Notes: generated by a model from the letters alone, not told the origin. Shown: positions 1 to 7,241, counted from the first letter of the stretch. The stretch is 10,339 bases of DNA from CAXTEJ01 sp964243295 (GCA_964243295.1 CAXTEJ010000085.1:1-10339), one strand, 5' to 3'. Translations and numbers: made by a program.

Positions 1-1223
1 ACGCCGCCGACGCGGCCGGCGCCGACGCGGTGCTGCTCGGGCACACGCGCGAGGACCAGGCCGAGAGCGTGCTGCTCGCCCTGGCCCGCGGCTCGGGCAC
101 CCGATCGCTCAGCGGCATGGCCGGCGTCCGAGGTCGGCTGGTGCGCCCGCTGCTCGACGTGCCCCGCGCGGTCACCCACCAGGCCTGCGAGCAGCTGGGG
201 CTGCAGCCCTGGCACGACCCCCACAACGACGACGTCCGCCACACCCGGGTGCGCGCCCGCGCGCTGCTGCCCCACCTCGAGCGCGAGCTCGGCCCCGGGG
301 TCGTGGCGGGCCTCGCGCGCACGGCCGCCCTCGCCCGCGACGACGCCGACGCCCTCGACGCGCTCGCGGCCGAGGCGCTCGCCGCGGCGCGGGTCGGCTC
401 AGCCCACGAGCTCGACGGGCCGGTCGAGCTGGACGTCGTCGCGCTCGCGGGACTGCAGCGCGCCGTCCGGCGACGCGTGCTCGGGCTGGCCGCGACGGCT
501 GCGGCGACTGCCCTGCCGCAGCCGCCGGCGCTGACCAGCACCCACCTCGCCGGGCTCGACGCGCTCGTCACGCGGTGGCACGGGCAGGGGCCGGTGTCGC
601 TCCCGGGCGGGCTGCAGGGGCGCCGTGACGGCCGCAGTGTGGTGCTCGGCAGCTGTGGCAGGCTGCTCCCCGTGGACGCAACCGACATGGGCGACGACCT
701 CGATGCCGTGCTCGTCAGCGAGCAGCAGATCCGCGACCGGCTCGTCGAGCTGGCCGCCGAGATCGACGCCGCGTACGCCGGTCGCGACCTGCTGCTGGTG
801 GGCGTGCTGAAGGGCGCGGTCATGGTGATGGCCGACCTGGCGCGGGCGCTGAGCTCGAAGGTCGAGATGGACTGGATGGCGGTGTCGTCGTACGGCTCGG
901 GCACCAAGTCCTCGGGCGTCGTGCGGATCCTCAAGGACCTCGACGTCGACGTGACCGGCCGTGACGTGCTGGTCGTCGAGGACATCGTCGACTCCGGCCT
1001 CACCCTGTCGTGGCTGCTCGCCAACCTGACCTCCCGCGGCGCCGCCTCGGTCGAGGTGTGCACGATGCTGCGCAAGCCGGAGGCGGCCAAGGTCGAGGTC
1101 GACGTCCGCTACGTGGGGTTCGACATCCCGACGCAGTTCGTCGTCGGCTACGGCCTCGACTACGACCAGCGCTACCGCAACCTGCCGTTCGTCGGCACGC
1201 TCGCGCCGCACGTCTACGCGTGA
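1..1223 (+). CDS. tilS-hpt: TilS-Hpt fusion (tRNA-Ile lysidine synthase / hypoxanthine phosphoribosyltransferase), 5' partial
   Basis: The frame is open from base 3 and has no stop until TGA at 1221-1223, so one polypeptide carries two enzymes. The first part is the TilS C-terminal half: GHTREDQAES at bases 42-71, then PLLDVPR and a DPHNDD...RVRARALLPHLE stretch typical of TilS, which makes lysidine at position 34 of tRNA-Ile(CAU). The PP-loop ATPase signature lies upstream of the window. After a linker of only a few residues (around RLLPVDATD) comes a complete Hpt of about 180 residues. It has the LVGVLKGAVMVMADLAR loop, the PRPP-binding motif VVEDIVDSGLT (bases 972-1004) and the FVVGYGLDY...NLPFVGTL C-terminus; it salvages hypoxanthine/guanine with PRPP. 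Fused TilS/HprT proteins are known, for example in Listeria. Internal starts at GTG 672 or ATG 687 could also give free Hpt. Both assignments are secure; whether the fusion is the only product is not. Confidence 0.93.
   Translation, partial: AADAAGADAVLLGHTREDQAESVLLALARGSGTRSLSGMAGVRGRLVRPLLDVPRAVTHQACEQLGLQPWHDPHNDDVRHTRVRARALLPHLERELGPGVVAGLARTAALARDDADALDALAAEALAAARVGSAHELDGPVELDVVALAGLQRAVRRRVLGLAATAAATALPQPPALTSTHLAGLDALVTRWHGQGPVSLPGGLQGRRDGRSVVLGSCGRLLPVDATDMGDDLDAVLVSEQQIRDRLVELAAEIDAAYAGRDLLLVGVLKGAVMVMADLARALSSKVEMDWMAVSSYGSGTKSSGVVRILKDLDVDVTGRDVLVVEDIVDSGLTLSWLLANLTSRGAASVEVCTMLRKPEAAKVEVDVRYVGFDIPTQFVVGYGLDYDQRYRNLPFVGTLAPHVYA
672..1223 (+). other. hpt: Hpt domain of the fusion, with possible internal translation start
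   Basis: This marks the hypoxanthine phosphoribosyltransferase part (183 residues from GTG 672, 178 from ATG 687). In most actinobacteria Hpt is a separate protein beginning near an equivalent of this MDATDMGDDL sequence. Only a weak GGCAGG (657-662) precedes GTG 672, nine bases away, so independent initiation is possible but not strongly supported. Because no stop codon separates it from tilS, it is listed as a domain and not as a second gene. Confidence 0.6.
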
Positions 1224-1272
1224 GCGGCTCCGACCGCCGTTCGCTGTCGGCGTAGCGCCTGACCGGCGGCCC

Positions 1273-1299
1273 CGGAACACCTGTCCGGGTCGGCCCGTT
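1273..1299 (+). promoter_or_regulatory. Candidate ECF-sigma promoter upstream of ftsH
   Basis: GGAAC (1274-1278) is followed after 18 bases by GTT (1297-1299), preceded by C, giving CGGAAC-N17-CGTT. This resembles the GGAAC/GGAAT...GTT pattern of actinobacterial stress sigma factors of the SigR/SigH/SigE type. It lies 113 bases before the chosen ftsH start, in the 188-base gap after hpt. The motif is short and the DNA is GC-rich, so chance is possible. A TTGACA at 1369-1374 is a competing -35 element but has no good -10 partner. The rest of the gap shows no convincing terminator. Confidence 0.35.
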
Positions 1300-1398
1300 G
1301 GCCCCGGAAGACGCATTCCGCACGACCAGGCCGCTCCACCGTGCCGGTGTACCGTCGTCGTACCACCCTTGACATCCAGCGATGGCGTTCGATCGAGC

Positions 1399-1404
1399 AG
1401 GAGG
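1399..1404 (+). promoter_or_regulatory. Strong Shine-Dalgarno deciding the ftsH start
   Basis: A perfect AGGAGG sits 7 bases before TTG 1412, an ideal spacing. It is 22 bases before ATG 1427, and it lies inside the reading frame if the upstream ATG at 1382 is used. It therefore favours TTG 1412. ATG 1427 remains possible because homologues often begin near the equivalent of MNFRRLLRGP. Confidence 0.65.
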
Positions 1405-1411
1405 ATGGGGC

Positions 1412-3463
1412 TTGCGCCCTGACACCATGAACTTCAGGCGACTCCTGCGCGGGCCCATCATCTGGGTCGTCCTCATCGTCCTGGGCGTGCTCCTCGTCCT
1501 GCAGATCGGCCAGCTCGGCAAGAGCTACCAGCGCATCGACACCTCGGCCGCCCTGCAGCTGATCGCCGACGGCAAGGTCGACACGGTCAAGCTCGTCGAC
1601 GGCGACCAGCGCATCGACCTCGAGCTCAAGGGCGGGCAGAGCTACACCGGCGACGGCGTCCGTGACGCCACCCGCGTGCAGGCCTTCTACGTCGACCCGC
1701 TGGGGCCGACCGTGGCGACCGCGGTGGTCGAAGCCAAGCGCGACGGCACCATCGAGACCTATGACAACGACGTGCCCAAGCAGAGCCTGCTCGGCAGCCT
1801 GCTGCTGTCGTTCCTGCCGATCCTCGTGCTGCTCGGTGCCGTGTGGTTCTTCATGAGCCAGGCCCAGGGCGGCGGCAACCGCGTGATGAGCTTCGGCAAG
1901 TCGCGCGCCAAGCTCGTCAGCAAGGAGGCCCCCAAGGTCACCTTCGCCGACGTCGCCGGCGCGCAGGAGGCCGTCGAGGAGCTGCAGGAGATCAAGGAGT
2001 TCCTCGCCGAGCCCGCCAAGTTCCAGGCGGTCGGCGCCAAGATCCCCAAGGGCGTGCTGCTCTACGGCCAGCCCGGCACGGGCAAGACGCTGCTGGCCCG
2101 CGCCGTCGCCGGCGAGGCCGGCGTCCCCTTCTTCACGATCTCCGGCTCGGACTTCGTCGAGATGTTCGTCGGTGTCGGCGCGAGCCGCGTCCGCGACCTG
2201 TTCGAGCAGGCCAAGGCCAACGCGCCGGCCATCATCTTCGTCGACGAGATCGACGCCGTCGGCCGCCACCGCGGCGCCGGCATGGGCGGCGGTCACGACG
2301 AGCGCGAGCAGACGCTCAACCAGCTGCTGGTCGAGATGGACGGCTTCGACGTCAAGACCAACGTCATCCTGATCGCCGCGACCAACCGACCCGACATCCT
2401 CGACCCGGCCCTGCTGCGCCCGGGGCGCTTCGACCGCCAGATCTCGGTCGACGCGCCCGACAAGGCCGGCCGCCAGCACATCCTGCGGGTGCACGCCAAG
2501 GGCAAGCCGATGGCTCCGGACGTCGACCTCGAGGCCGTCGCGCGCCGGACGCCGGGCTTCACCGGTGCCGACCTCGCGAACGTGCTCAACGAGGCCGCGC
2601 TGCTGACGGCCCGCACCAACGCCAAGTTCATCGACGACGCCGCGATCGACGAGGCTGTCGACCGCGTGGTCGCCGGGCCGCAGAAGCGCACCCGCATGAT
2701 GAACCAGCGCGAGAAGAAGATCACCGCCTACCACGAGGGTGGCCACGCCCTGGTCGCCGCGGCTCTGCGGAACACCGACCCGGTCGCGAAGATCACGATC
2801 CTGCCGCGCGGTCGCGCCCTCGGCTACACGATGGTGCTGCCGGTCGACGACAAGTACTCGACCACCCGCAACGAGCTGCTCGACCAGCTCGCCTACGCCC
2901 TCGGCGGTCGCGTCGCGGAGGAGCTCGTCTTCCACGACCCGACGACGGGCGCCTCGAACGACATCGAGAAGGCCACCGCTCTGGCCCGCCGCATGGTGAC
3001 GCAGTTCGGCATGAGCGAGCGGGTCGGCGCCATCAAGCTCGGCGCCGAGAGCGGCGAGGTCTTCATGGGCCGCGACATGGGCCACGGGCGCGACTACTCC
3101 GAGGAGGTCGCCGGTGTGGTCGACGAGGAGGTGCGCCGGCTGATCGAGGCCGCGCACGACGAGGCCTGGCACGTGCTGGTCGAGAACCGCGACGTGCTCG
3201 ACAACCTCGTGCTCAAGCTGTTCGAGAAGGAGACGCTGGGCGGCCCCGAGCTGCTCGAGATCTTCGCCTCGGTGCGCAAGGCCCCTGAGCGCCCGGTGTG
3301 GCTGTCGAGCGAGCGACGCCCGATCAGCATGCAGCCGCCGGTGCTCACGCCGGCCGAGGCCAAGGCCGCCCAGAACGGGCACGTGCTCCCCGAGCCCGAG
3401 CGTCCCCCGGTCGCCATCGTGGCCGTCCCCGAGGACGGCCCCGTCAACACCAGCGGTCACTGA
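1412..3463 (+). CDS. ftsH: ATP-dependent zinc metalloprotease FtsH
   Basis: Membrane-anchored AAA+ protease that extracts and degrades misfolded membrane proteins and regulatory substrates as a hexamer facing the cytoplasm. Numbering from TTG 1412 (683 aa): TM1 at about 16-33, a small extracytoplasmic domain, TM2 at about 126-147, then the AAA module. This has Walker A GQPGTGKT (219-226; the usual second residue is P), Walker B IIFVDEID (274-281) and the second region of homology with RPGRFDR (337-342 plus flanks). The M41 peptidase zinc site is HEGGH (441-445) with the likely third ligand D517 in ASNDIE. The tail after RPVWLSSERRP is proline-rich and probably disordered, as usual in actinobacteria. 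The start rests on AGGAGG at 1399-1404; ATG 1427 (678 aa) and ATG 1382 (693 aa) are alternatives. All catalytic residues are present. folE follows after 22 bases. Confidence 0.96.
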   Translation: MRPDTMNFRRLLRGPIIWVVLIVLGVLLVLQIGQLGKSYQRIDTSAALQLIADGKVDTVKLVDGDQRIDLELKGGQSYTGDGVRDATRVQAFYVDPLGPTVATAVVEAKRDGTIETYDNDVPKQSLLGSLLLSFLPILVLLGAVWFFMSQAQGGGNRVMSFGKSRAKLVSKEAPKVTFADVAGAQEAVEELQEIKEFLAEPAKFQAVGAKIPKGVLLYGQPGTGKTLLARAVAGEAGVPFFTISGSDFVEMFVGVGASRVRDLFEQAKANAPAIIFVDEIDAVGRHRGAGMGGGHDEREQTLNQLLVEMDGFDVKTNVILIAATNRPDILDPALLRPGRFDRQISVDAPDKAGRQHILRVHAKGKPMAPDVDLEAVARRTPGFTGADLANVLNEAALLTARTNAKFIDDAAIDEAVDRVVAGPQKRTRMMNQREKKITAYHEGGHALVAAALRNTDPVAKITILPRGRALGYTMVLPVDDKYSTTRNELLDQLAYALGGRVAEELVFHDPTTGASNDIEKATALARRMVTQFGMSERVGAIKLGAESGEVFMGRDMGHGRDYSEEVAGVVDEEVRRLIEAAHDEAWHVLVENRDVLDNLVLKLFEKETLGGPELLEIFASVRKAPERPVWLSSERRPISMQPPVLTPAEAKAAQNGHVLPEPERPPVAIVAVPEDGPVNTSGH

Positions 3464-3485
3464 GGCCGGGCGCGCGGGTCACCCG

Positions 3486-4055
3486 ATGCCCGTCGACCAG
3501 CCTCGCGTCGAGGCGGCGGTCCGCGAGCTGCTGATCGCGATCGGGGAGGACCCCGACCGCGACGGGCTTCGCGAGACACCCGCTCGCGTCGCGCGCTCCT
3601 ACACCGAGGTCTTCGCCGGTCTCGACCAGGACGCCGGCTCGGCGCTCGCCACGAGCTTCGACCTCGGCCACGACGAGCTGGTGCTCGTGCGCGACATCGA
3701 GGTGTTCTCCACCTGCGAGCACCACCTGGTGCCCTTCCACGGCGTCGCCCACGTCGGGTACATCCCGGCGTCCGACGGGCGCGTGACGGGGCTGTCCAAG
3801 CTGGCCCGGCTGGTCGACGTCTTCGCCCGCCGGCCGCAGGTGCAGGAGCGGATGACCACCCAGATCGCCGACTCGCTCGTCGAGCACCTGCAGCCGCGGG
3901 GGGTCATCGTCGTGGTCGAGGCCGAGCACCTGTGCATGGCGATGCGGGGTGTCCGCCGGCCGGGCGCCCGCACCGTCACCTCCGCCGTCCGAGGCCTGCT
4001 GAAGGCACCCGCGACGCGCGCCGAGGCCATGAGCCTGATCACGGCTCGGCGCTGA
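3486..4055 (+). CDS. folE: GTP cyclohydrolase I
   Basis: Converts GTP to 7,8-dihydroneopterin triphosphate, the first step of folate synthesis, as a zinc-dependent homodecamer. The 189-residue product has the usual length. Visible signatures are RETPARVARSY near the N-terminus, the zinc and catalytic motif CEHHLVPF (C77, H79, H80), GLSKLARLVDVFARRPQVQE, and EAEHLCMAMRGVRRPG with the second zinc cysteine C150 and H148. ATG 3486 is the first usable start after the ftsH stop, and no good Shine-Dalgarno precedes it, so translation may depend on ribosomes arriving from ftsH 22 bases upstream. folP begins one base after its stop. Confidence 0.97.
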   Translation: MPVDQPRVEAAVRELLIAIGEDPDRDGLRETPARVARSYTEVFAGLDQDAGSALATSFDLGHDELVLVRDIEVFSTCEHHLVPFHGVAHVGYIPASDGRVTGLSKLARLVDVFARRPQVQERMTTQIADSLVEHLQPRGVIVVVEAEHLCMAMRGVRRPGARTVTSAVRGLLKAPATRAEAMSLITARR

Positions 4056-4056
4056 G

Positions 4057-4923
4057 GTGGCGATGCTGCCCGGACTGCCGGCCCCCGGACGGTGCCTCGT
4101 CATGGGGGTCGTCAACGTCACGCCCGACTCCTTCAGCGACGGCGGGCGCTGGCTCGACCCCGCTGCCGCCGTCGCCCACGGCGTCGCGCTCGTCGAGCAG
4201 GGAGCCGACCTGGTCGACGTCGGCGGCGAGTCGACCCGCCCGGGCGCCCAGCGGCCGTCCGCCGAGGAGGAGCTGCGCCGGGTGCTGCCGGTCGTCCGGG
4301 GGCTGGTCGCCGCCGGCGCGGTCGTCAGCGTCGACACCATGCGGGCGGAGGTGGCGCAGCGGTGCGTGGGTGAGGGCGCGGCGCTGGTCAACGACGTCAG
4401 CGGCGGGCTCGCCGACCCCGCCATGGCCGACGCCGTCGCCCGCAGCGGCGTCCCTTACGTCGTCATGCACTGGCGCGGGCAGTCTGCCGCCATGGACCGG
4501 CTCGCCTCCTACGACGACGTCGTGGCCGACGTCCACGCCGAGCTGGCCGCGCGCGTGCGGGCCCTCACCGACGCCGGCGTCGACCCCGCCCGGCTGGTGG
4601 TCGACCCCGGCCTCGGGTTCGCCAAGCAGCCCGGGCACAACTGGTCGCTGCTCGCCCACCTCGACGTGCTCGCCGACCTCGGACTGCCGGTGCTCGTCGG
4701 GGCCTCCCGCAAGCGGTTCCTGGGGTCGCTGCTCGCCAGCGCCGGCAGTGACCTCCGCGACCCGGCGGGTCGCGACGACGCCACTGCGGCGCTCACGGTG
4801 GTCGCGGCCATGGCGGGTGCGTGGTGCGTGCGGGTGCACGAGGTGAGCGCGTCCGCCGACGCCGTCCGCGTGGTCGCGGCCGTGCGGGCGGCCTCGCGCC
4901 GTCCGGCGGGGGTGGCGACGTGA
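4057..4923 (+). CDS. folP: Dihydropteroate synthase
   Basis: Joins p-aminobenzoate to hydroxymethyl-dihydropterin pyrophosphate to give dihydropteroate; it is the sulfonamide target. The 288-residue product is a TIM-barrel protein with the family landmarks in order: NVTPDSFSDGG (20-30), DVGGESTRPG (54-63), NDVSGG, MHWRG (137-141), DPGLGFAK (183-190) and GASRKRF (ending at 221; S217-R218-K219). The C-terminal RVHEV contains the usual late Arg/His. GTG 4057 starts one base after the folE stop. ATG 4063 is an alternative two codons in, with GAGGTGG just before it but very close. The end overlaps folB by GTGA. No catalytic residue appears lost, so it should be a functional enzyme. Confidence 0.96.
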   Translation: MAMLPGLPAPGRCLVMGVVNVTPDSFSDGGRWLDPAAAVAHGVALVEQGADLVDVGGESTRPGAQRPSAEEELRRVLPVVRGLVAAGAVVSVDTMRAEVAQRCVGEGAALVNDVSGGLADPAMADAVARSGVPYVVMHWRGQSAAMDRLASYDDVVADVHAELAARVRALTDAGVDPARLVVDPGLGFAKQPGHNWSLLAHLDVLADLGLPVLVGASRKRFLGSLLASAGSDLRDPAGRDDATAALTVVAAMAGAWCVRVHEVSASADAVRVVAAVRAASRRPAGVAT

Positions 4924-5375
4924 CCGAGGCCACGTCCGGCGAGGGTGGCGTCGTGAGCGACGCCTGGCCGGTGAGCGAGGCTCAGCTCGTCCCCGACGAG
5001 CGCGGCCGCCCGCTCGACCGCGTGAGGCTGCAGGGCCTGGTGGTCCGTGGCCGCCATGGCGTCCTGCCCGCCGAGCGCGAGCTGGGTCAGCACTTCGTCG
5101 TCGACCTCACCCTGCACCTCGACACCCGTGCCGCCGCGGCCGGCGACGACCTCGCCCGCACCGTCCACTACGGCGAGCTCGCCGAGCAGGTCGCGGCCGC
5201 CGTCGCCGGTGAGCCCGTCGCGCTGCTCGAGACGCTCGCCCAGCGGGTCGCGCAGGTCGCGCTGGCGATGCCGCCCGGGGCCGAGGCCGTCGACGTCACC
5301 GTTCACAAGCCGCACGCGCCCGTCGCGGTGCCCTTCGCCGACGTCAGCGTCACGATCCGCCGGTGGCGGTCGTGA
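4920..5375 (+). CDS. folB: Dihydroneopterin aldolase
   Basis: Cleaves 7,8-dihydroneopterin to 6-hydroxymethyl-dihydropterin and glycolaldehyde. Family features are LQGLVVRGRHGVLPAERE with E52, VHYGELAEQV, LLETLAQRVA with E104, and the catalytic lysine K130 in VHKPHAP (numbering from GTG 4920, 151 aa). The conserved domain begins only about 34 residues in, so the start is uncertain. GTG 4920 overlaps the folP stop as GTGA and has a GGGGG run 7 bases upstream. GTG 4953 (140 aa) has GAGGG at 4941-4945 with equal spacing, and GTG 4971 gives 134 aa. The product is normally about 120-130 residues, so a later start is quite possible. The 3' end overlaps folK. Confidence 0.93.
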   Translation: MTEATSGEGGVVSDAWPVSEAQLVPDERGRPLDRVRLQGLVVRGRHGVLPAERELGQHFVVDLTLHLDTRAAAAGDDLARTVHYGELAEQVAAAVAGEPVALLETLAQRVAQVALAMPPGAEAVDVTVHKPHAPVAVPFADVSVTIRRWRS

Positions 5376-5899
5376 CGGCCGTCGACGTGGTGCTGGCGCT
5401 CGGGGCCAACCTCGGTGACCGGGCGGCGACGCTCACCGCGGCGGTCCGCGACCTCGCCGCCGTGCCCGGCATCAGCGTCAGGGCGGTGTCGGCGCTCGTC
5501 CGCACGGCACCGGTCGGCGGCCCCGAGCAGCCCGACTACGTCAACGCCGTGGCGCTGGTGACCACGACGCTCGAGCCGCGCCCGCTGCTGGCCGCGGCGC
5601 AGGCGGTCGAGGCCGCCCACGGCCGCGAGCGCTCGGTGCGCTGGGGGGCGCGCACGCTTGACGTCGACGTCGTCGCCTGGGGTGCGCCTGGTGCCGCCGG
5701 CGAGGTCGTGTCGAGCGACCCGACGCTGACGCTGCCCCACCCGCGCGCCCACGAGCGCGCTTTCGTGCTCGCGCCGTGGGCCGACGTCGACCCGGCCGCC
5801 CGGCTGCGGCTGCCCGACGGATCCGTGGCCGCCGTCGCCGACCTGCTGGCGCTCGCCGCCGACGCGTCCGGCGTCCGGCCGCTGCGGGTGGGGTCGTGA
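5372..5899 (+). CDS. folK: 2-amino-4-hydroxy-6-hydroxymethyldihydropteridine pyrophosphokinase
   Basis: HPPK transfers pyrophosphate from ATP to hydroxymethyl-dihydropterin, making the substrate of FolP. The 175-residue protein begins VDVVLALGANLGDR, continues with VRTAPVGGPEQPDYVNA, and has the metal-binding signature RTLDVDVV with D97 and D99. It then has LPHPRAHERAFVLAPWADV, which is characteristic of the family. GTG 5372 overlaps the folB stop as GTGA and has GGTGG at 5362-5366; GTG 5363 in the same frame is an alternative adding three residues. The stop at 5897-5899 again overlaps the next gene by GTGA, so folP to DUF3180 form a chain of coupled genes. Confidence 0.95.
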   Translation: MTAVDVVLALGANLGDRAATLTAAVRDLAAVPGISVRAVSALVRTAPVGGPEQPDYVNAVALVTTTLEPRPLLAAAQAVEAAHGRERSVRWGARTLDVDVVAWGAPGAAGEVVSSDPTLTLPHPRAHERAFVLAPWADVDPAARLRLPDGSVAAVADLLALAADASGVRPLRVGS

Positions 5900-6381
5900 G
5901 CGCGACGCGCCAGGGGCCGCTGCTGGCCCTCGCCGCCGGCATCGCCGTGGTGACCGGCGTGCTGCTGCGGCTGTGGTCGGGGCAGGGCAACGAGCTGCCG
6001 GCCGCGCCGTGGACCACCCCAGCCGTGATGCTGCTGATGGCGCTCGCGGTGCTGAGCGCCGGGCTACCGGTGCGCCGGTGGACCCGTGGCACGCGCAGCC
6101 GGCCGCTCGACCCGCTGCGGGCGGCGCGCACCGTCGTCCTCGCGAAGGCGGCGCAGTACGCCGGGGCGCTGCTCACCGGGTGGTACGCCGGGCAGGCGCT
6201 CGCGATGCTCACCACCCTGGACGTCGGCTCGCGGCGCGCGCTGCTGGTGCGGGTGCTCGTGACGGCAGTGGCGGCGGTGCTGGTGTGGCTCGCCGGCTGG
6301 CTCACCGAGCGCTTCTGCCGGGTCGACCGTCGCGACGAGGACGACCAGCTGCCGCCTCGTGCGGGCGCGACGGCCTCCTAG
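5896..6381 (+). CDS. DUF3180 family membrane protein
   Basis: A 161-residue protein of unknown function that commonly follows folK in actinobacteria. Four hydrophobic helices are visible at about residues 9-27, 42-57, 80-105 and 115-137. The second loop is basic (RRWTRGTRSRP), suggesting a cytoplasmic side. The DPLRAARTVVLAKAAQYAGAL stretch with GWYAGQ after it is the most family-like part. The C-terminus after the fourth helix is charged (VDRRDEDDQ). GTG 5896 overlaps the folK stop by GTGA, which places it in the folate operon and suggests co-translation. A link to folate or precursor transport is only a guess from context. Confidence 0.85.
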   Translation: MSATRQGPLLALAAGIAVVTGVLLRLWSGQGNELPAAPWTTPAVMLLMALAVLSAGLPVRRWTRGTRSRPLDPLRAARTVVLAKAAQYAGALLTGWYAGQALAMLTTLDVGSRRALLVRVLVTAVAAVLVWLAGWLTERFCRVDRRDEDDQLPPRAGATAS

Positions 6382-6402
6382 CCCGCCGGGCGCCGCCAGC
6401 GC

Positions 6403-7143
6403 TCAGCCGGCGTCGACCCAGGGGCCGGCGTGCTGCTCGCCGACCGGCACCTCGACGTCCGTGCGGTTGCCGGCCGGCGCCAGCGGGCACGCCCATGCGG
6501 GGTCGTAGGCGCACGACGGGTTGTAGGCGAAGTTGAGATCGACCACGAGCCGGCCGTCGAGGCCGCCGAGGTCGGCGCCCTTCACGGTGTCGAGCACGTA
6601 GCGGCCACCGCCGTACGTCGAGCGTCCGCTCGTGCCGTCGCGCAGCGGCACGAACAGCCCGCCGCCGTAGGTCGCGACCGCCCAGACGTCAAGGTCGACC
6701 CGCCCGCTGGGCAGGTCCAGCCGCACCGCCCCGACGCGGCGGAACGGCACCACGCCGTCGGTGCCGGTGGCCACCTCGAAGGACGTCGGCTCCGCGGGCT
6801 GCAGCACGGCCTCGACGCGGTACCGCTCGTCGTAGTCGGCGACCGCGAGGCCGGCGAACCCGGCGCGGTGCTCGGGCTGCAGCGGGGACGACGGGTGGGC
6901 CCCCAGCATCTGGTCGCGGCCCTCGCGCCAGAGCGTGTGCGCGGTCAGCGGGTCGGCGTGCCCGCGCACCGAGCGGTACAGCTCGTGCGTGCGCCGGCGC
7001 CAGTCGAGCAGCGCGAGGGCGTCTTCGGCTGCGTCGGGTGCTGCGTCGGGTGCTGAGTCGACGGCTGCGCCGGACGGCGCGGGGGGTGGTGCGCCTGCCG
7101 GCTGGTGGGGATGCTGCTCGACCGCTCGCTCGACGTGAGGCAC
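6403..7143 (-). CDS. DUF1684 family protein
   Basis: A soluble protein of unknown function. The body matches DUF1684: LLDWRRRTHELY and HPSSPL near the start, GFAGLAVADYDERYRVEA, then FVPLRDGTSG, STYGGGRYV, and a C-terminal block DLNFAYNPSCAYD followed by CPLAPAGNRTDVEVPVGEQ. The conserved N and Cys positions of that block are present. GTG 7143 gives 246 aa and GTG 7170 gives 255 aa; neither has a clear Shine-Dalgarno. The first 40 residues are Ala/Pro-rich and include a short APDAAPDAAEDA repeat from a 12-bp DNA duplication at 7028-7060. The gene converges on the folate operon (21-base gap) and diverges from the H-NOX operon. No signal peptide or membrane helix is evident. Confidence 0.85.
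   Translation of the reverse strand: MPHVERAVEQHPHQPAGAPPPAPSGAAVDSAPDAAPDAAEDALALLDWRRRTHELYRSVRGHADPLTAHTLWREGRDQMLGAHPSSPLQPEHRAGFAGLAVADYDERYRVEAVLQPAEPTSFEVATGTDGVVPFRRVGAVRLDLPSGRVDLDVWAVATYGGGLFVPLRDGTSGRSTYGGGRYVLDTVKGADLGGLDGRLVVDLNFAYNPSCAYDPAWACPLAPAGNRTDVEVPVGEQHAGPWVDAG
7028..7060. repeat. 12-bp tandem repeat inside the DUF1684 gene
   Basis: GCTGCGTCGGGT at 7028-7039 is repeated exactly at 7040-7051 and partly at 7052-7060. Being a multiple of three, it keeps the reading frame and encodes an Ala-Pro-Asp-Ala repeat in the disordered N-terminal part of the DUF1684 protein. Confidence 0.85.
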
Positions 7144-7186
7144 CGGCCCAGGGTGACAGACCCGTGGCACGGCTACAGCCGGTGCC
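7139..7186. promoter_or_regulatory. Inverted repeat in the divergent control region
   Basis: GGCACCGGC (7139-7147) is mirrored exactly by GCCGGTGCC (7178-7186) across a 30-base spacer. Inside the spacer are a small GGGT-GACAG-ACCC inverted repeat (7151-7163) and an 11-base palindrome CCGTGGCACGG (7162-7172). The arms lie between the DUF1684 start and the H-NOX start, so operator sites for a dimeric regulator are a reasonable reading. GC-rich chance symmetry is the alternative. No clear -10/-35 pair can be assigned in 7144-7256. Confidence 0.4.
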
Positions 7187-7241
7187 GGGAGCGCCCGAAG
7201 ATGGCACGGAGGCGCAACACCATCGTGCGTCCGGTCCCGTC

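Noticed and set aside
1369..1374. TTGACA as the -35 of an ftsH promoter
   Set aside because: No TANNNT-like -10 lies 16-18 bases downstream, and the predicted start would fall at the Shine-Dalgarno.
1214..3460. Very long minus-strand open frame opposite ftsH
   Set aside because: It is an antisense shadow of ftsH in GC-rich DNA. Its translation is rich in His/Asp/Arg/Leu with no domain, while the plus strand encodes a complete FtsH.
3444..4839. Minus-strand open frames opposite folE and folP
   Set aside because: No recognisable domain; they mirror conserved folate genes and have atypical composition.
6381..6402. Terminator between DUF3180 and DUF1684
   Set aside because: Only a 4-bp GCCC/GGGC stem with a 3-base loop is visible and there is no T-run, too weak in DNA this GC-rich.
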